From the NCBI RefSeq assembly GCF_014205215.1, contig NZ_JACHNC010000001.1:4469001-4533000 (forward strand): a stretch of DNA of 64,000 nucleotides. The letters are read 5' to 3'. The notes beneath the pieces were generated by a model. That model searched no databases, was not told the DNA's origin, and saw only the letters and a program-made list of their open reading frames with translations. Numbering within the stretch: the stretch's first letter is position 1; each line of letters starts with the position of its first letter. This document shows, one piece after another, positions 8,034-18,100 of the stretch. Source of the stretch: Actinoplanes lobatus (GTDB taxonomy: Bacteria > Actinomycetota > Actinomycetes > Mycobacteriales > Micromonosporaceae). A program made the position numbers and the translations under genes.

Positions 8034-8996
8034 TCAGATCTTGCCGACGCCCGCGCCGGCCACGACGGTGTCCTTGACCGTGTTGTTGGCCTGCGGGGTG
8101 TACGAGTAGGGGATCGCCGCGACGCTGGCGCCGTTGCGGACCTGCTCGGTGCCGGAGTTGACCTTGTAGTTGTTGAGCACCTTGAGGTTGCCGGGGTCGG
8201 AGTCGCCGGTCTGGGTGACCGTCGGGGTGGCGACGTTCTCGAAGTAGTTGCGCTCGACGTAGACGCCCGCGTTCTCGGTGGAGGCGACGCCGTAGGAGCC
8301 GATGTTGCTGTAGTAGTTGTTCAGCACGTGCACCGGGTTGGCGAAGCGGACCCGCGGGTGCCGCTGGCCGGTGCCCTCGAACCAGTTGTGCACGTAGGTG
8401 ACCCGCAGCTTCCCGGTGTCCTGGGAGGCGTTGTCGTCACTGTGGCCGAGCAGCATCGACTTGTCGTGGTTGTGCAGCCGGTTCCAGGAGACCGTGATGA
8501 AGTCCGAGCCGCGCTTGATGTCGATCAGGCCGTCGTAGCCGCTGGCCAGGTCGTTGTGGTCGATCCAGACGTTGGTGGTGCCCTCCTGCACGTTGATCGA
8601 GTCGTCGCTCGCGTTGCGGAACACCAGGTTGCGGATGATCACGTTGCGGACGCTGGAGAGGTTGAGGCCGCCGCCGGTGACGCCGGAGCTGGAGCCCACT
8701 CCCAGGATCGTCTTGTTCGAGGCGACGCTGTACATGCCGGAGATGGTGATCAACCCGGAGACCCTGATGGTCTGCGAGGTGCTGGAGCTGAGCGCCGACT
8801 TGAGGGCGGCCGCGGTGGTCACGGTGACCACGGTCGAGGACGAGCCGCCGGAGGTGCCGCCGTTCATGCTGGCGTAGCCGACGGGGCTGGACTCGGCGGC
8901 CCAGGCGGGGGCGGCCGGGCCGACGACGGCGAGGCCGCCCGTGACCAGGGCGCCGGCGGACAGTGCGGACAGGACGGTACGGCGTGACGGGGACAT
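8034..8996 (-). CDS. Secreted pectate lyase, family PL1
   Basis: 320 residues from ATG 8996, preceded by GGAGGAAT. The signal peptide has a twin-arginine motif (SRRTVLSAL) and an AWA-A cleavage site near residue 33, so export is probably by Tat. The mature protein is one right-handed beta-helix catalytic domain without a binding module. Recognisable PL1 features are VWIDHNDLASGYDG near residue 150, which supplies Ca2+-binding Asp, then KRGSDFITVSWN, and GQRHPRVRFAN near 220 with the catalytic Arg. Family role: Ca2+-dependent beta-elimination of polygalacturonate. Two AGCGCT-core sites upstream suggest LacI-type sugar control. Confidence 0.92.
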   Translation of the reverse strand: MSPSRRTVLSALSAGALVTGGLAVVGPAAPAWAAESSPVGYASMNGGTSGGSSSTVVTVTTAAALKSALSSSTSQTIRVSGLITISGMYSVASNKTILGVGSSSGVTGGGLNLSSVRNVIIRNLVFRNASDDSINVQEGTTNVWIDHNDLASGYDGLIDIKRGSDFITVSWNRLHNHDKSMLLGHSDDNASQDTGKLRVTYVHNWFEGTGQRHPRVRFANPVHVLNNYYSNIGSYGVASTENAGVYVERNYFENVATPTVTQTGDSDPGNLKVLNNYKVNSGTEQVRNGASVAAIPYSYTPQANNTVKDTVVAGAGVGKI

Positions 8997-9090
8997 GGGG
9001 ATTCCTCCGTTGGGGGACGGATGGCGGCGCCGCCCGGGGTAGGCGGCGGTCGCTCGCGGTCCGGTCGGTGGCCCGGGTCGCAAGCTGCGG

Positions 9091-9123
9091 GTAAGCGCTT
9101 TCCTCGGCTGACGGTAAGCGCTG
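9091..9123 (-). promoter_or_regulatory. Two AGCGCT-core operators upstream of pectate lyase
   Basis: GTAAGCGCTTTCC at 9091-9103 and GGTAAGCGCTGC at 9113-9124, half-sites of a GGAAAGCGCTTTCC-like palindrome, lie about 95-125 bp before the lyase start. The core is typical of LacI-family operators of actinomycete polysaccharide genes. The regulator is not in the window. Confidence 0.55.
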
Positions 9124-9239
9124 CAATCGAGCACTGTCAATGGATTGGACCGCACGAAAGGTTGATCAACCTGGGGATCTTGCCGTATGTCGGGCGATGG
9201 CCACGTACGTTCCGATGACGGGGCGGATCCGGCACGTCA

Positions 9240-9268
9240 TTGAAACTCGGCTATATAGATCATAGTCT
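9240..9268 (+). promoter_or_regulatory. Probable promoter of the M28 peptidase gene
   Basis: TTGAAA (9240-9245) and TAGTCT (9263-9268) are separated by 17 bp. The TTGAAA also reads as an in-frame TTG codon at the far upstream end of the peptidase frame; taking it as a -35 box explains why translation should start later, at 9330. Confidence 0.5.
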
Positions 9269-9329
9269 TCCCCCTAATGTGGACCGGCCTTCCGACCGGA
9301 GCGCCGGTCCCCCGCCACGAGGGGGAGCC

Positions 9330-10724
9330 TTGGACACACCAAAAACCTCACTGAGCCGCCGCCGGATGCTCACCATCGCCATGGGCGGCGCGGCCACCGT
9401 CGCGCTGCCGGCCCCGGCCTGGGCGGTCACCGACCAGCGCCCGGGAGCGGTCCGCCCACCGACGCTGACCGGTGGCGATCACCAGGTGGCGAAACGCGTC
9501 TCCGCCGAACGCGCGCTCCAGCACCTCAAGGTGCTGTCCCTCGGCATCGGCCCGCGCATCGGCGGCACCCGCTCCGAGAAGATCGCGGCCGACTACATCG
9601 CCGGGGTGCTCGACCACCTCGGCTACCACGTGACGTTGCAGCCGTTCCCGGTTGCCGACAAGTTCCTCGCCCAGCTCGACTCGCCCCGCGGCCTGCCGAA
9701 GGACCTCATCTGGCAGGCCGGCGCCTCCCCGCACGCCGCGCTCGACACCCGGGTCCGCGGCGAGGTGGTGGACGTGAAGGCCGGCGCCGCCGCCGACTAC
9801 CCGGCCGACGTCACTGGCAAGATCGTGCTGGTCGACTACGTGCTCGCCGACCGCGAGACACAGGTCGCCACCGCCGTCGCCCAGGGCGCCGCGGCCGTCA
9901 TCTTCCTCCCCGTCGACCTGGTCGAACCGCGCCGCGCGTCGGCGTTCAGCCCCCAGCTGCCCGGCCTCGCGGAGAACCCGGCGGCGATCCCGGTCGTCGG
10001 CGTCGCCCAGGCACAGAAGCACCGGCTCCGCGAACTGCTCGCCGCCGGCCGCCTCAAACTGACCGTCAGGACCACCGCGCACCGCGGCCTCACCTCGCAC
10101 AACGTGATCGCCGACAGTCGCCGTACGACCACCGGCAAGGTGGTCATGGTCAGCGCCCACTACGACTCGGTGATCGGGTCGCCGGGCGCCAACGACGACG
10201 GCTCGGGCACCGTGCTCAACCTGGAACTGGCGCGGGCGCTGCGCGGACTGCGCACCGAGGCGCCGCTGCGGTTCGCGCTGTGGGGCTCCGAGGAGCAGGG
10301 CCTGATCGGCTCCCGCTACTACGTGGCCCAGCTGCCGCAGGAGGAACGCGACCGGATCGTCTGCGTCTACCAGAACGACATGGTCGCCACCAGCTGGGAC
10401 CCGGCCACCCGGTACTGGCTGCTGTCCTTCACCGGGCTCGCCAACCGGGCCACCGACGAGGTCACCGCGGCCGCCGTGCGGCTCGGCTACGACCCGCGGA
10501 TCTCCCCGGTCACCCTGCGCGGATCCAGCGACCACCAGTCGTTCCAGGAGGTCGGCATCGCGGCGGCCAACTTCTCCTGGCGCGGCGAGGCGTCCCCGGC
10601 GCTGCTCGAACCGCCCTACCACAGCCCGGAGGACACCATCGCCAAGAACATCAGCCTGGAGCGGTTGCAGGTGTCGCTCGAGCTGATCGGATCGGCTGCC
10701 TACGCCACCGCGTTGCGACCCTGA
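9330..10724 (+). CDS. Secreted M28 family zinc aminopeptidase
   Basis: 464 residues from TTG 9330, chosen because GAGGGGGAG lies just before it and the Tat signal SRRRMLTIA then sits near residue 9, with cleavage after PAWA. The frame is open back to 9240, but that stretch holds a promoter. Mature domains: an M28 core interrupted by a protease-associated insert (about residues 140-260). Zinc ligands and catalytic residues are seen in SAHYDSV (His, Asp), NDDGSG (bridging Asp), LWGSEEQG (Glu pair), QNDMVAT (Asp) and SSDHQSF (His). It probably removes N-terminal residues from peptides outside the cell. It is divergent from the pectate lyase and ends in a terminator. Confidence 0.9.
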   Translation: MDTPKTSLSRRRMLTIAMGGAATVALPAPAWAVTDQRPGAVRPPTLTGGDHQVAKRVSAERALQHLKVLSLGIGPRIGGTRSEKIAADYIAGVLDHLGYHVTLQPFPVADKFLAQLDSPRGLPKDLIWQAGASPHAALDTRVRGEVVDVKAGAAADYPADVTGKIVLVDYVLADRETQVATAVAQGAAAVIFLPVDLVEPRRASAFSPQLPGLAENPAAIPVVGVAQAQKHRLRELLAAGRLKLTVRTTAHRGLTSHNVIADSRRTTTGKVVMVSAHYDSVIGSPGANDDGSGTVLNLELARALRGLRTEAPLRFALWGSEEQGLIGSRYYVAQLPQEERDRIVCVYQNDMVATSWDPATRYWLLSFTGLANRATDEVTAAAVRLGYDPRISPVTLRGSSDHQSFQEVGIAAANFSWRGEASPALLEPPYHSPEDTIAKNISLERLQVSLELIGSAAYATALRP

Positions 10725-10732
10725 CAAGCCAC

Positions 10733-10758
10733 CCGGGGCGGCCTGATGGTCGCCCCGG
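10733..10758 (+). terminator. Stem-loop after the M28 peptidase
   Basis: CCGGGGCG (10733-10740) pairs perfectly with CGCCCCGG (10751-10758), with partial pairing further in. It begins 8 bp after the stop. There is no strong U-run. Confidence 0.55.
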
Positions 10759-10776
10759 TGCTTGTACGATGCGCCG

Positions 10777-12498
10777 GTGATCCAGGACGTGAAGGAGCCC
10801 TCATGGGGCGAGGCGGTTACGGCGCGGTTGGAGCGGGTGAGTTCCCCGGCCGGGCCTGATCTGGTGCTGTGGTTGCACCGGGGTCTGAGCCTCGCCGCGG
10901 TGATGGGCCTGGTGGTCAACACCCGCTCGTTCTGGAACGCGCACGTTCTGACCCGCCCGTGGCTGGCGCTGCTGATCACTGGCTGCTACCTGGCGATGCT
11001 GGTCTTCGCGGTGATCACGCTGTGTGCGGCGCACCGGCGGACGCTGGCCCGGCTCGACATCGGCGTGCTGGTGACCGCGATCACGATCAAGTCGGTCGGT
11101 GCGTGGGGTGGTGTCGCCGGGCTGAAGAAGCTGACGGTCGACGAGGGCATGCTGATGGACGCGGCGGCTCGCGGGCTGGCCGACGGGCGTAACCCGTACA
11201 CGGCGACGTGGAAGGGCATCGAGCCCGGCCTGCCGACGCAGTTGATGGATGGGCGGACGGTCTTCGACTTCGGCTACCCGCCACTCGGTGTCGAGATCGG
11301 CGCCGTGGTGCAGAAGATCTTCCCGAACCTGGTCGGCATCGTGCTCGTGTCGTGGCTGGCACTGCTGGTCACGGTGCTGTTCATCTTCCTGGTGGCGCCG
11401 CGGCCGTTGCGGCCGATCGCCACGCTCGGGGTGCTCGGGCTGGGCACGTTCACGGCGTACGCCGACAACGCGTACCCGTCGGTGATCGCCCTGCCGTTCC
11501 TCTGCCTGGCCCTGTGGAGTTGGCCGTCGATCGGCCGCGACGGCCGTCTCGGCCGGTTCGGCCTCGGCCGCGCCGCGGCCCTCGGCGCGGCCTGTTCGAT
11601 TCACCAGCTGGGTTGGTTCCTCGCGTTGTTCCTGGTGGTCGGCCTGGTTATGCTGCGGCTGCCCACGCTGCGGCTGCGCGGCACCTTCCTGTTGCTTTTG
11701 CGGTACGGGGGGACTGCGCTCGGCGTGTTCGTGCTGTCCAGCGTGCCGTTCGCGATCAAGACGCCGCATGCGTGGCTGACCGGGGTGTTCGAGCCGCTGT
11801 TGCAGCATGCTGTTCCGCATGGTCAGGGCCTGGCGGGGATCACCCATTACGTGATCGGTGGCAGTGGGGCGCTGGACTTCTACGGCCGGGCGACGCAGTT
11901 GCTGTTGGCGGCGCTGCTGGTCACGTTCGCGTTGTTCCTGCGCAAGATCGGGCCGGCGATCGCCGTGCTCCCGTGGATGATTTTCATGGTGTCGACCCGT
12001 TCCCAGGACGGGTACTGGCTGCTGACCATGCCGCTGTGGCTGGTCGCCCTGGTCACCACGTCGCGTGCCGACTTCGCCGACGCCTACCAACTTCGTCTCC
12101 CCTCGTCGGTGCGTGTCCGTGCCGCCGTGATGGCCGGTCTGTTCCTGCCCGCCGCGGCGTGTTTCGTGGTCGCCGTGGCCAGCCCGCAGCCGTTGACCTT
12201 CCGGGTGCAGACGCCGGTGGTGGCGGGGGAGACCCTGAACACGCTCACGGTCGATGTGACGAACCGGTCCTCCGCCCCGGTGACGCCGCACTTCTCGGTG
12301 GTGACCGGTGTGACGATCGCCGACTTCTGGAAGATCCAGACCGGTCCGGAAACCCTCCCGGCCGGTGCGACGGCCACCTACACGCTGGCCCCGTCGAAGA
12401 AGGACAAGGCCGTCAAGATCCCCCCGGTCGAGCCGGCCTTCCTCCGCGCCGTCTCCGACGCCCCCCAAACCCTCAGCAGCACCCGCCTGACCGAATAG
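10777..12498 (+). CDS. GT-C/GT87-like polytopic membrane protein
   Basis: 573 residues with roughly 10-12 membrane helices and a C-terminal globular part (about residues 475-573). The loop ADGRNPYTATW with a following FGYPPLGVE resembles the G-x-NPY ... YPP pattern of polyprenol-phosphate-sugar-dependent membrane mannosyltransferases (GT87/DUF2029 type). The assignment is by pattern only. The GTG at 10777 is favoured because TACGAT (10765-10770) lies 6 bp before it, giving a leaderless transcript; other in-frame starts are possible at 10762, 10828 and 10837. The C-terminal region looks like a beta-sandwich facing outward. The substrate is unknown. Confidence 0.75.
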   Translation: MIQDVKEPSWGEAVTARLERVSSPAGPDLVLWLHRGLSLAAVMGLVVNTRSFWNAHVLTRPWLALLITGCYLAMLVFAVITLCAAHRRTLARLDIGVLVTAITIKSVGAWGGVAGLKKLTVDEGMLMDAAARGLADGRNPYTATWKGIEPGLPTQLMDGRTVFDFGYPPLGVEIGAVVQKIFPNLVGIVLVSWLALLVTVLFIFLVAPRPLRPIATLGVLGLGTFTAYADNAYPSVIALPFLCLALWSWPSIGRDGRLGRFGLGRAAALGAACSIHQLGWFLALFLVVGLVMLRLPTLRLRGTFLLLLRYGGTALGVFVLSSVPFAIKTPHAWLTGVFEPLLQHAVPHGQGLAGITHYVIGGSGALDFYGRATQLLLAALLVTFALFLRKIGPAIAVLPWMIFMVSTRSQDGYWLLTMPLWLVALVTTSRADFADAYQLRLPSSVRVRAAVMAGLFLPAAACFVVAVASPQPLTFRVQTPVVAGETLNTLTVDVTNRSSAPVTPHFSVVTGVTIADFWKIQTGPETLPAGATATYTLAPSKKDKAVKIPPVEPAFLRAVSDAPQTLSSTRLTE

Positions 12499-12717
12499 AG
12501 TCGACCGTTCCTGTCGCCCGGCCGGCCCGCTTGGCGCGACGTGCCGATACTGCGCGCCAACGCGGCTGACTACTGGTGAGTGCGCCCACCCGGCCTCGCC
12601 GCGCGGGCCCTCCTCCGTTCGGAGGTGCGGTTGGCTGGCTCGGGGGACGCCAAGGAAGTTGATCAAAGCCTGACGTCTGAGCGGTGCGCGGACGTCGGAG
12701 ATGGCAGGGAGGCAAGT

Positions 12718-13200
12718 GTGTCTGGTGATCGTGGCCCTGGACTGAGCGACGACCAGCACATCGCGGCCGGCGAGCCCGGACGGGCGACCCAGCCACCGCT
12801 GCCCGAGTCGGACGCGAGCCGGAAGCGGCGGGGCTGGCCGGCGCCGATCAGTACCGTGGCGGCCGCGATCCTGGCGGCGGGGTCGCTGGTGTTCGCTGTT
12901 CACCAGACACCCTCAGCAGGAGGAGGAGACCCAGTACCCGTAATGCTCCCGGAACCAGTACCGGTGCGGGTGCTCGCTCCAGCGGAGCCGGCTGGGCTCA
13001 TCGTCCGGGACGGCGATCTCGTCGAGGCGAGCGGCCCGGTCGAGGAAGGGGAGCTGTGCGCGCCGGCCATGGTCCCGGTTTCGCTCGGCAAGATTCGGGT
13101 GAACATGGTCCAGCTGACACAGCCGCTGTACGACAAGTTCGCCGTGATCGGCCTCGACCACCTGATCCTCGACCCGTGGATCCGCCCGGTCGGCCCGTAG
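12718..13200 (+). CDS. Hypothetical single-pass membrane protein
   Basis: 160 residues from GTG 12718, with GGGAGG 6-7 bp upstream. A polar N-terminus of about 50 residues precedes one helix (ISTVAAAILAAGSLVFAVH), then an outer domain of about 85 residues with short Pro-rich and Val-rich strands, ending ILDPWIRPVGP. No family is recognised. The frame is open upstream to 12580, but that part lacks a ribosome site. Orientation by charge suggests the C-terminal part is outside. Confidence 0.55.
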   Translation: MSGDRGPGLSDDQHIAAGEPGRATQPPLPESDASRKRRGWPAPISTVAAAILAAGSLVFAVHQTPSAGGGDPVPVMLPEPVPVRVLAPAEPAGLIVRDGDLVEASGPVEEGELCAPAMVPVSLGKIRVNMVQLTQPLYDKFAVIGLDHLILDPWIRPVGP

Positions 13201-13422
13201 CTCGTCACCATGCGGCGGATCGTGAGCTCCGGCGTCTCCGGCTCAGGCAGACACAGGTAGGGCGTCGGCGTTCGGATTTGCGTCACGGTTACGCCAGGGC
13301 GAACGCCGCAGTCGACACGGCAGGCCGTTCCGGCCGAACAGGCGTACGATGAGAGTATTCCGGAATCGACGACATCCGTTCTTGAGGTGCCCGCCACACC
13401 GGCCCACCGCTCAGGGGATGTC

Positions 13423-13770
13423 ATGTTCGACGACCGGCACCACACTCGAATCCCATCTGCTCATTCCACGACCTCGCCGCCGCAGGCCGAGGTCGTCGCG
13501 CCCGCGGCGTCGCCGACGGGTCGGGTGCCCCGCACTCGCGCGGGTTCGACGTGGTCCGGCATCTGTGCCGCCGCGTTGCTGTCCGTGGTGCTGATCGTCT
13601 TCATCGGGCAGAACAGCCGTAGCGTGCAGGTCAATTTCCTGGGAATGGGCGGCAGCCTGCCGCTGGCCCTGGCGCTGCTGATCGCTGCGGCCGGCGCGGC
13701 GATCCTGGTCATGGTGGTCGGCACGGTCCGGATCGCCCAGCTACGTCGGCTGTCCAGCCAGCGCCGCTAG
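13423..13770 (+). CDS. LapA-like (DUF1049) small membrane protein
   Basis: 115 residues. A polar N-terminus of about 45 residues is followed by two membrane helices separated by SVQVNFLGMGGSLPL, then a basic tail (RIAQLRRLSSQRR). The paired helices joined by a V-x-V-N-F/W-L turn are the hallmark of the LapA domain. Function in actinobacteria is not established. Start ATG 13423 follows AGGGGATG. Confidence 0.75.
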   Translation: MFDDRHHTRIPSAHSTTSPPQAEVVAPAASPTGRVPRTRAGSTWSGICAAALLSVVLIVFIGQNSRSVQVNFLGMGGSLPLALALLIAAAGAAILVMVVGTVRIAQLRRLSSQRR

Positions 13771-13850
13771 CAAGACCAGCGCCGCTGGACCGACACCCGG
13801 GTACGACACCCCGAGGTTCGGCACCCCTTTTTAGACCACCACACCCCCAC

Positions 13851-13972
13851 CAGCCCGCCGCCGGTTCGACCCGCGGGTGGACATCGGCGGCAGGCGGAAG
13901 GAGTCGACCATGAAAGTCACGACTACCGACGCACACATGACCGTCGTCTCGGTGACGCCGCCATCCGTACTG
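13851..13972 (+). repeat. Upstream copy of duplicated DUF5994 leader (partner 14163-14283)
   Basis: This segment and 14163-14283 match over about 120 bp with small indels, including the GAAGGAGTCGACCATGAAAG start region and the first 25 or so codons. Similarity stops abruptly in the coding part. Confidence 0.8.
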
Positions 13973-14101
13973 ATGGCCGAAGGTCGCTGGCGCAACACGC
14001 GCACCGCCGGCCGCTGCATCAAACCCGGTTCCGCCGCCGTCGCCGCGGTGGCCCGAGCTACCCGACGTCACCCTGCCAAGACGCTCACGATCCCGCATTA
14101 G
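13910..14101 (+). pseudogene. Short DUF5994-like remnant or 63-residue small protein
   Basis: Reading frame from ATG 13910 with a strong ribosome site (GAAGGAG). Its first 20-25 residues (MKVTTTDAHMTVVSVTPPSV) match the DUF5994 gene that starts at 14222. After that the sequence differs and is short and basic (RATRRHPAKTLTIPH), with none of the core DUF5994 motifs. It is most simply a truncated duplicate that kept its translation signal. It could still be translated as a small peptide. Confidence 0.55.
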
Positions 14102-14162
14102 ATCAACTTGGCGGCTCATCGCACGTACGTCAGCAACGCCCTGTTTCGGAGCAGCACACACC

Positions 14163-14283
14163 CAGCCCGCCGCCGGTTTCGACCCGCCGGGTGACATCGG
14201 CGGCGGGCGAAGGAGTCGACCATGAAAGTCACGAATGTCCACGCACACACGAGCATCGTCTCGGCGACGCCACCGTCCGTTCC
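14163..14283 (+). repeat. Downstream copy of duplicated DUF5994 leader
   Basis: Partner of 13851-13972; it contains the ribosome site and first codons of the intact DUF5994 gene. Confidence 0.8.
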
Positions 14284-14785
14284 GCGGCTGCGCCTTGAGC
14301 CCACCGGCTCCCGACGCACCATGCTCGACGGCGCCTGGTGGCCACGCAGCACCGATCCCATCGCCGAACTACCCGGCCTGGTCCTGGCCATCGACAAGAT
14401 TCGCGGCCCGGTCACCCGGCTCGTGCTGGCCGCCGGAGGCTGGGACAACCACCCCCGCCGCCTCAGCGTGCAGGGCAGGGTGCTCCGGCTGGGCTACTTC
14501 ACCAGCCAACCGCTCAGCCTGCTGACCGCGATCTGCGACCGCAACGAACGCGTCGATCTGCTCGTCGTCGCACCCGGCACCGCAAGCGGCACCGCCGACA
14601 CGGCGATGATCCTGGCCGCCACCACCACCAACCGCGTCCAGGCCCGGCACATCGTCCACGCGGTCAGCACACCAGCCGCCCGAGCAGCCGTCGACAATGC
14701 ACCCGAGGACGCATGGGAAACCGACGGCGGCCGGCGCGCCCCGGCAGAGCACAAGGTGCCTGAGCCGGCCGGGCGTGAACGGTAG
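14222..14785 (+). CDS. DUF5994 family protein
   Basis: 187 residues, start ATG 14222 with GAAGGAG upstream. The core (about residues 20-130) has features I associate with DUF5994: RLRLEPTGSRRTMLDGAWWP, then VTRLVLAAGGWDN and VLRLGYFTSQPLSLLTAIC, and DLLVVAPGTASGTADTAM. No signal peptide or membrane helix, so probably cytoplasmic. The biochemical role of this actinobacterial family is unknown to me. The last 45 residues are polar and likely disordered. A decayed copy of its 5' end lies 310 bp upstream. Confidence 0.85.
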   Translation: MKVTNVHAHTSIVSATPPSVPRLRLEPTGSRRTMLDGAWWPRSTDPIAELPGLVLAIDKIRGPVTRLVLAAGGWDNHPRRLSVQGRVLRLGYFTSQPLSLLTAICDRNERVDLLVVAPGTASGTADTAMILAATTTNRVQARHIVHAVSTPAARAAVDNAPEDAWETDGGRRAPAEHKVPEPAGRER

Positions 14786-15182
14786 TAGCCGAGTCACGCC
14801 GCGCGTCGCCGGCCACGCAGGCTGGACGGGCCGGACGGTCCGCCGGAAACGGAGGAGGTGGTCGATGCATGACAGCGCAGGCGACAGGCCGCTGAACCCC
14901 GGCCCCCATGGATGGCATCGGAACGCGTGACTGGCGTCCATCCATCCCCATCGCAAGGGGGCGGGGCTTCGGCGCGCCAGGAGCAGCTCCTGTGCCGGGC
15001 CCGGCACGCCGCCGAACAGAACACCATGGATGCCCACGCCTTACCCGGCAACCGCCCGCCACAGACCGGATACCGCCGCTGCGGGGTAGCACTTTGAATC
15101 CGACCTGGTTCGGCGCTTCTTGACGACCTCGAAGGTGAGGTCGAAATCGTTGCGGGCCCGCCTTGTCGGCCTCGACGGGGTG
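14786..15182. other. Intergenic, no supported gene
   Basis: Several short frames are open (for example from 14912 on the plus strand), but none has a ribosome site with a recognisable product. The motif CATGGATG occurs twice (near 14908 and 15025). Nothing else is evident. Confidence 0.4.
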
Positions 15183-18100
15183 TCAGGTCAGGAGCGAGCG
15201 GACGTCGCGCACCACCTCCGAGACGCCGACCGGATCGAGGGCGGTCAGCTCGCCGCTGATGGCGGTCAGGCTCTGTGGCAGGTCCGGCTCCTGCCAGTGG
15301 TAGCCCGGCCCGAACACCAGCTCGATCGTGACGTCGCCGGGCCAGTCGCGCAGCAACGAGCCGTGGCCGTGGCCGAAACGCCAGCCGCGGGCGGTCAGCG
15401 CGTAGATCCGGCGGCTCTCGACCGTGCTGCCGACGACGGCGTCCACATCGAGGTCGCCGAGCGTGAACACCTCCCGGCCGACCTGCGGGAACGGCTGGAT
15501 GATCGCGTAGTCGGCGAAGACCTCCGCCCAGCCTGCCCCGTCGGCGCCGAAGTGCCACGGATGCGCCACCCCGACGGCCGCCGCCGGATCGAGGGTCCAC
15601 GTCTTGTCGTCGATGTCGGCGAAGGTGCGGTCCTCAGCCGCACGGAAGGTGGCCGCCACCCGGCCCTGCCCGTCGAACGCCGCCCACACCAGGCGGCGGG
15701 TGAGCTGCCAGTGCAGCGGATGGTCGACGAAGAGCCGGCGGAAGTCTGCGCCGGTCCAGCGACGGCCCATCGCCATCGCCTCCTCGAGGGCGCGGGCCCG
15801 CTCGCCGGCGATGGTCCTCAAGTCCTTCCTCAGCTCGGTGAACCGGCGCTGGGCTGCGGCGGCGAGCTCCGCGTCGTCGGTGGCGGCCGGGCGCGGCAGC
15901 CGGGTCAGCCGCTTGCCCTGGGCGTCGGTGACGGACGGCTGGAACTGCTCGTCGAAGCCGACGGTGAACCGGCGCGGCCCGTAGTCGAGGACGGCGCGAC
16001 CGTCCGCGTCGAGACCCAGACCGGGCACGATCCGGTCGGCCAGCTCCTCGGGCCGCAGCCCACGGGCAGCGGCCACCTCGTCGAGATGCTCCGCGGCGAA
16101 CTTGCGGAAGCCCTTGCTCTTCGCCTTGCGCGCCAGCCGGTCGAGTTGGGTGAGCGCCGTGTCGGTGCCGATCGCGGCGATCACCGCCATGCCGGTGCGG
16201 ACCCGCATGGTGGCGCCCGTCCACTCCGCGAAGTGCGCCACCAGCGGCGCCACGACGTCGTCGTCGCCGAGCACGGCGAGCGCCACCATCGCCATGTTGC
16301 TCCGCGAGGGGTATTGGGCGGCCTTCCACTGCTCGAAGATCGCCCACGCGAAGGCGGCCAGGGTGGCCCGTTCACATACTGTGCTGACCTCGGCGATCCC
16401 AGGATGCGCCGCGCTGATCTTCGACGCGGCGAGCAGCCCGCACAGATTGCGCACCGCGTCGGGCGAGAGCGGCCCGCCGCCTTCGCGCAACGTCACGATG
16501 GGCAGTGTCGGCAGAACCAGCCACTCCGGAAGGCTCGGCGCCCGCATCGGCCTGCCGTCAACGCGGCGCGGCGGCCCCGCCAGCACTTGCGGTGTCACGG
16601 CCGACCCCGCCACAAGCGCGGCGCCGCTCGATGTCGCCGGGCCGCTCGCCACCGAGCTGTTCGACGTGGCCGGGCCGTTCGATGCCGGGCTGGTGGAGGT
16701 TGCCGGGCCGCCGGCGGTGGCGGGGGTGATCGTGGTGGCCGGTGGCAGCCGCACCGGGCCGGTGATCGCCTCCACCCGGGCGCGGGCCTCGTCGTCGAGG
16801 TCGGGAAGTGTCTCCGCGACCGCCTGCGGATAGGCGAGAACATGGTTGCGCAGCAGTTCGGCGACGGTCTCGTCGGCTGCCTTGGCCGCCAGCACCCGCA
16901 GCGCCAACCGCGGGTCCCGCTTGGCGGCGGTGAGCAGCGCCGGCCGGAAGTGTCTCCGCTCGACGCGGTCGACGATCCGGCCCAGAGCCTCCTCGGTCGG
17001 GATCGCGGCCAGCGTGCTGATCGCCTTCTTCAGCTCATCGGCGCTGTCGAGGTCGGGCCGGTCCCACCGCTCGTGGTTGTCGAGCACCTCCGCCCAGGCG
17101 GCCCCGATGCCCGCGCCGCCGGTGGCCACGATCTCTTCGGCGCGGGCCCGTGCCGCGGCCGGAAGGGAGCCGGCGACGGCCGGCAGCAGCCGCGGCTCGG
17201 TGAGCAGGTGGAACCCGAGGATGCCGGTGAACACCGGGTGGGACTCCTCGGCCTCCAACTCGGCGAGGACACGCAGCGCCCGCACCGGGAATCGGGTCAG
17301 CACCTTGGTCTTCAAGGCCAGGCCCGGACGAGGCTTCAGGGTCACGACCTCCCGGAAGACCATCCGGATGGCGTCGTCGGAGGGCACCTCGGCGAGCAGC
17401 CGGACCGCGTCCGGGTGGAGCCGCTCCCGGTTGATCCACTCGTCCTCGTGGAGACGCAACAGTTTGCGGTAGAACGGATCGCCGAGCAGGGCGACGACGG
17501 CGGCCGGCCCGACCGCGTCCAGCACCGTGCCGACCACACTGTGGTCCTTGTAGCCGTGGAAGCGGCCGGGCAGTGCGCCGCTGAGCAGGGCCAGCTGGTC
17601 GAGGGTGCCGACGGCCAGGAGCAGCAGGTCGGACAGGTGCCGGTGGTCGCCCCAGCTGAACTCCTCACTGCGGTCCGGTGCACCGGGCCAGCCCGCGGCG
17701 GTCGCCGCGCAGTCCTCCTCCACCCAGGTTGTCTGTGTGGGCACCAGGTAGGACGTCACGATCCGCCCGACCGGGGAGCTCCGGTACCCGGAGAGAATCC
17801 GGCAGGCCTGGTCGTAGTCGCTGTCGGGCGCGGTCGCCAACTGCGCCCGCAGGACGCGCGCTACCCGTGCGAGGTCATGCATGTCCTCGCCGCGCCACAG
17901 CCGCTCGTAGGTCTTCTCCGGGGCCGGGTCGATCGCCCACAGCGTGCCGTCAGCGACCAGCCGTGTCATCTCTCCGACGGCCCGAACCGCGAACACGAGC
18001 CCGAACCGGGACACCCACGCGTGCACGAGCCGCTCGCCCATCGCGTAGATGGTCGGGCGGGTGAGCAGGGCGGCCGCCGCGGCCGCACGTGGGTCCGGCT

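Noticed and set aside
9240..9329. Upstream TTG start for the M28 peptidase
   Set aside because: TTGAAA fits a -35 box with a -10 at 17 bp; the Tat motif would be too far from the N-terminus.
10801..12903. 700-codon minus-strand frame over the GT-C-like gene
   Set aside because: His/Arg/Gln-rich antisense product without domains; the plus strand codes a clear polytopic protein.
14912..15097. 61-codon frame between DUF5994 and DUF4132 genes
   Set aside because: No ribosome site, no recognisable family, and overlapping frames of equal quality.
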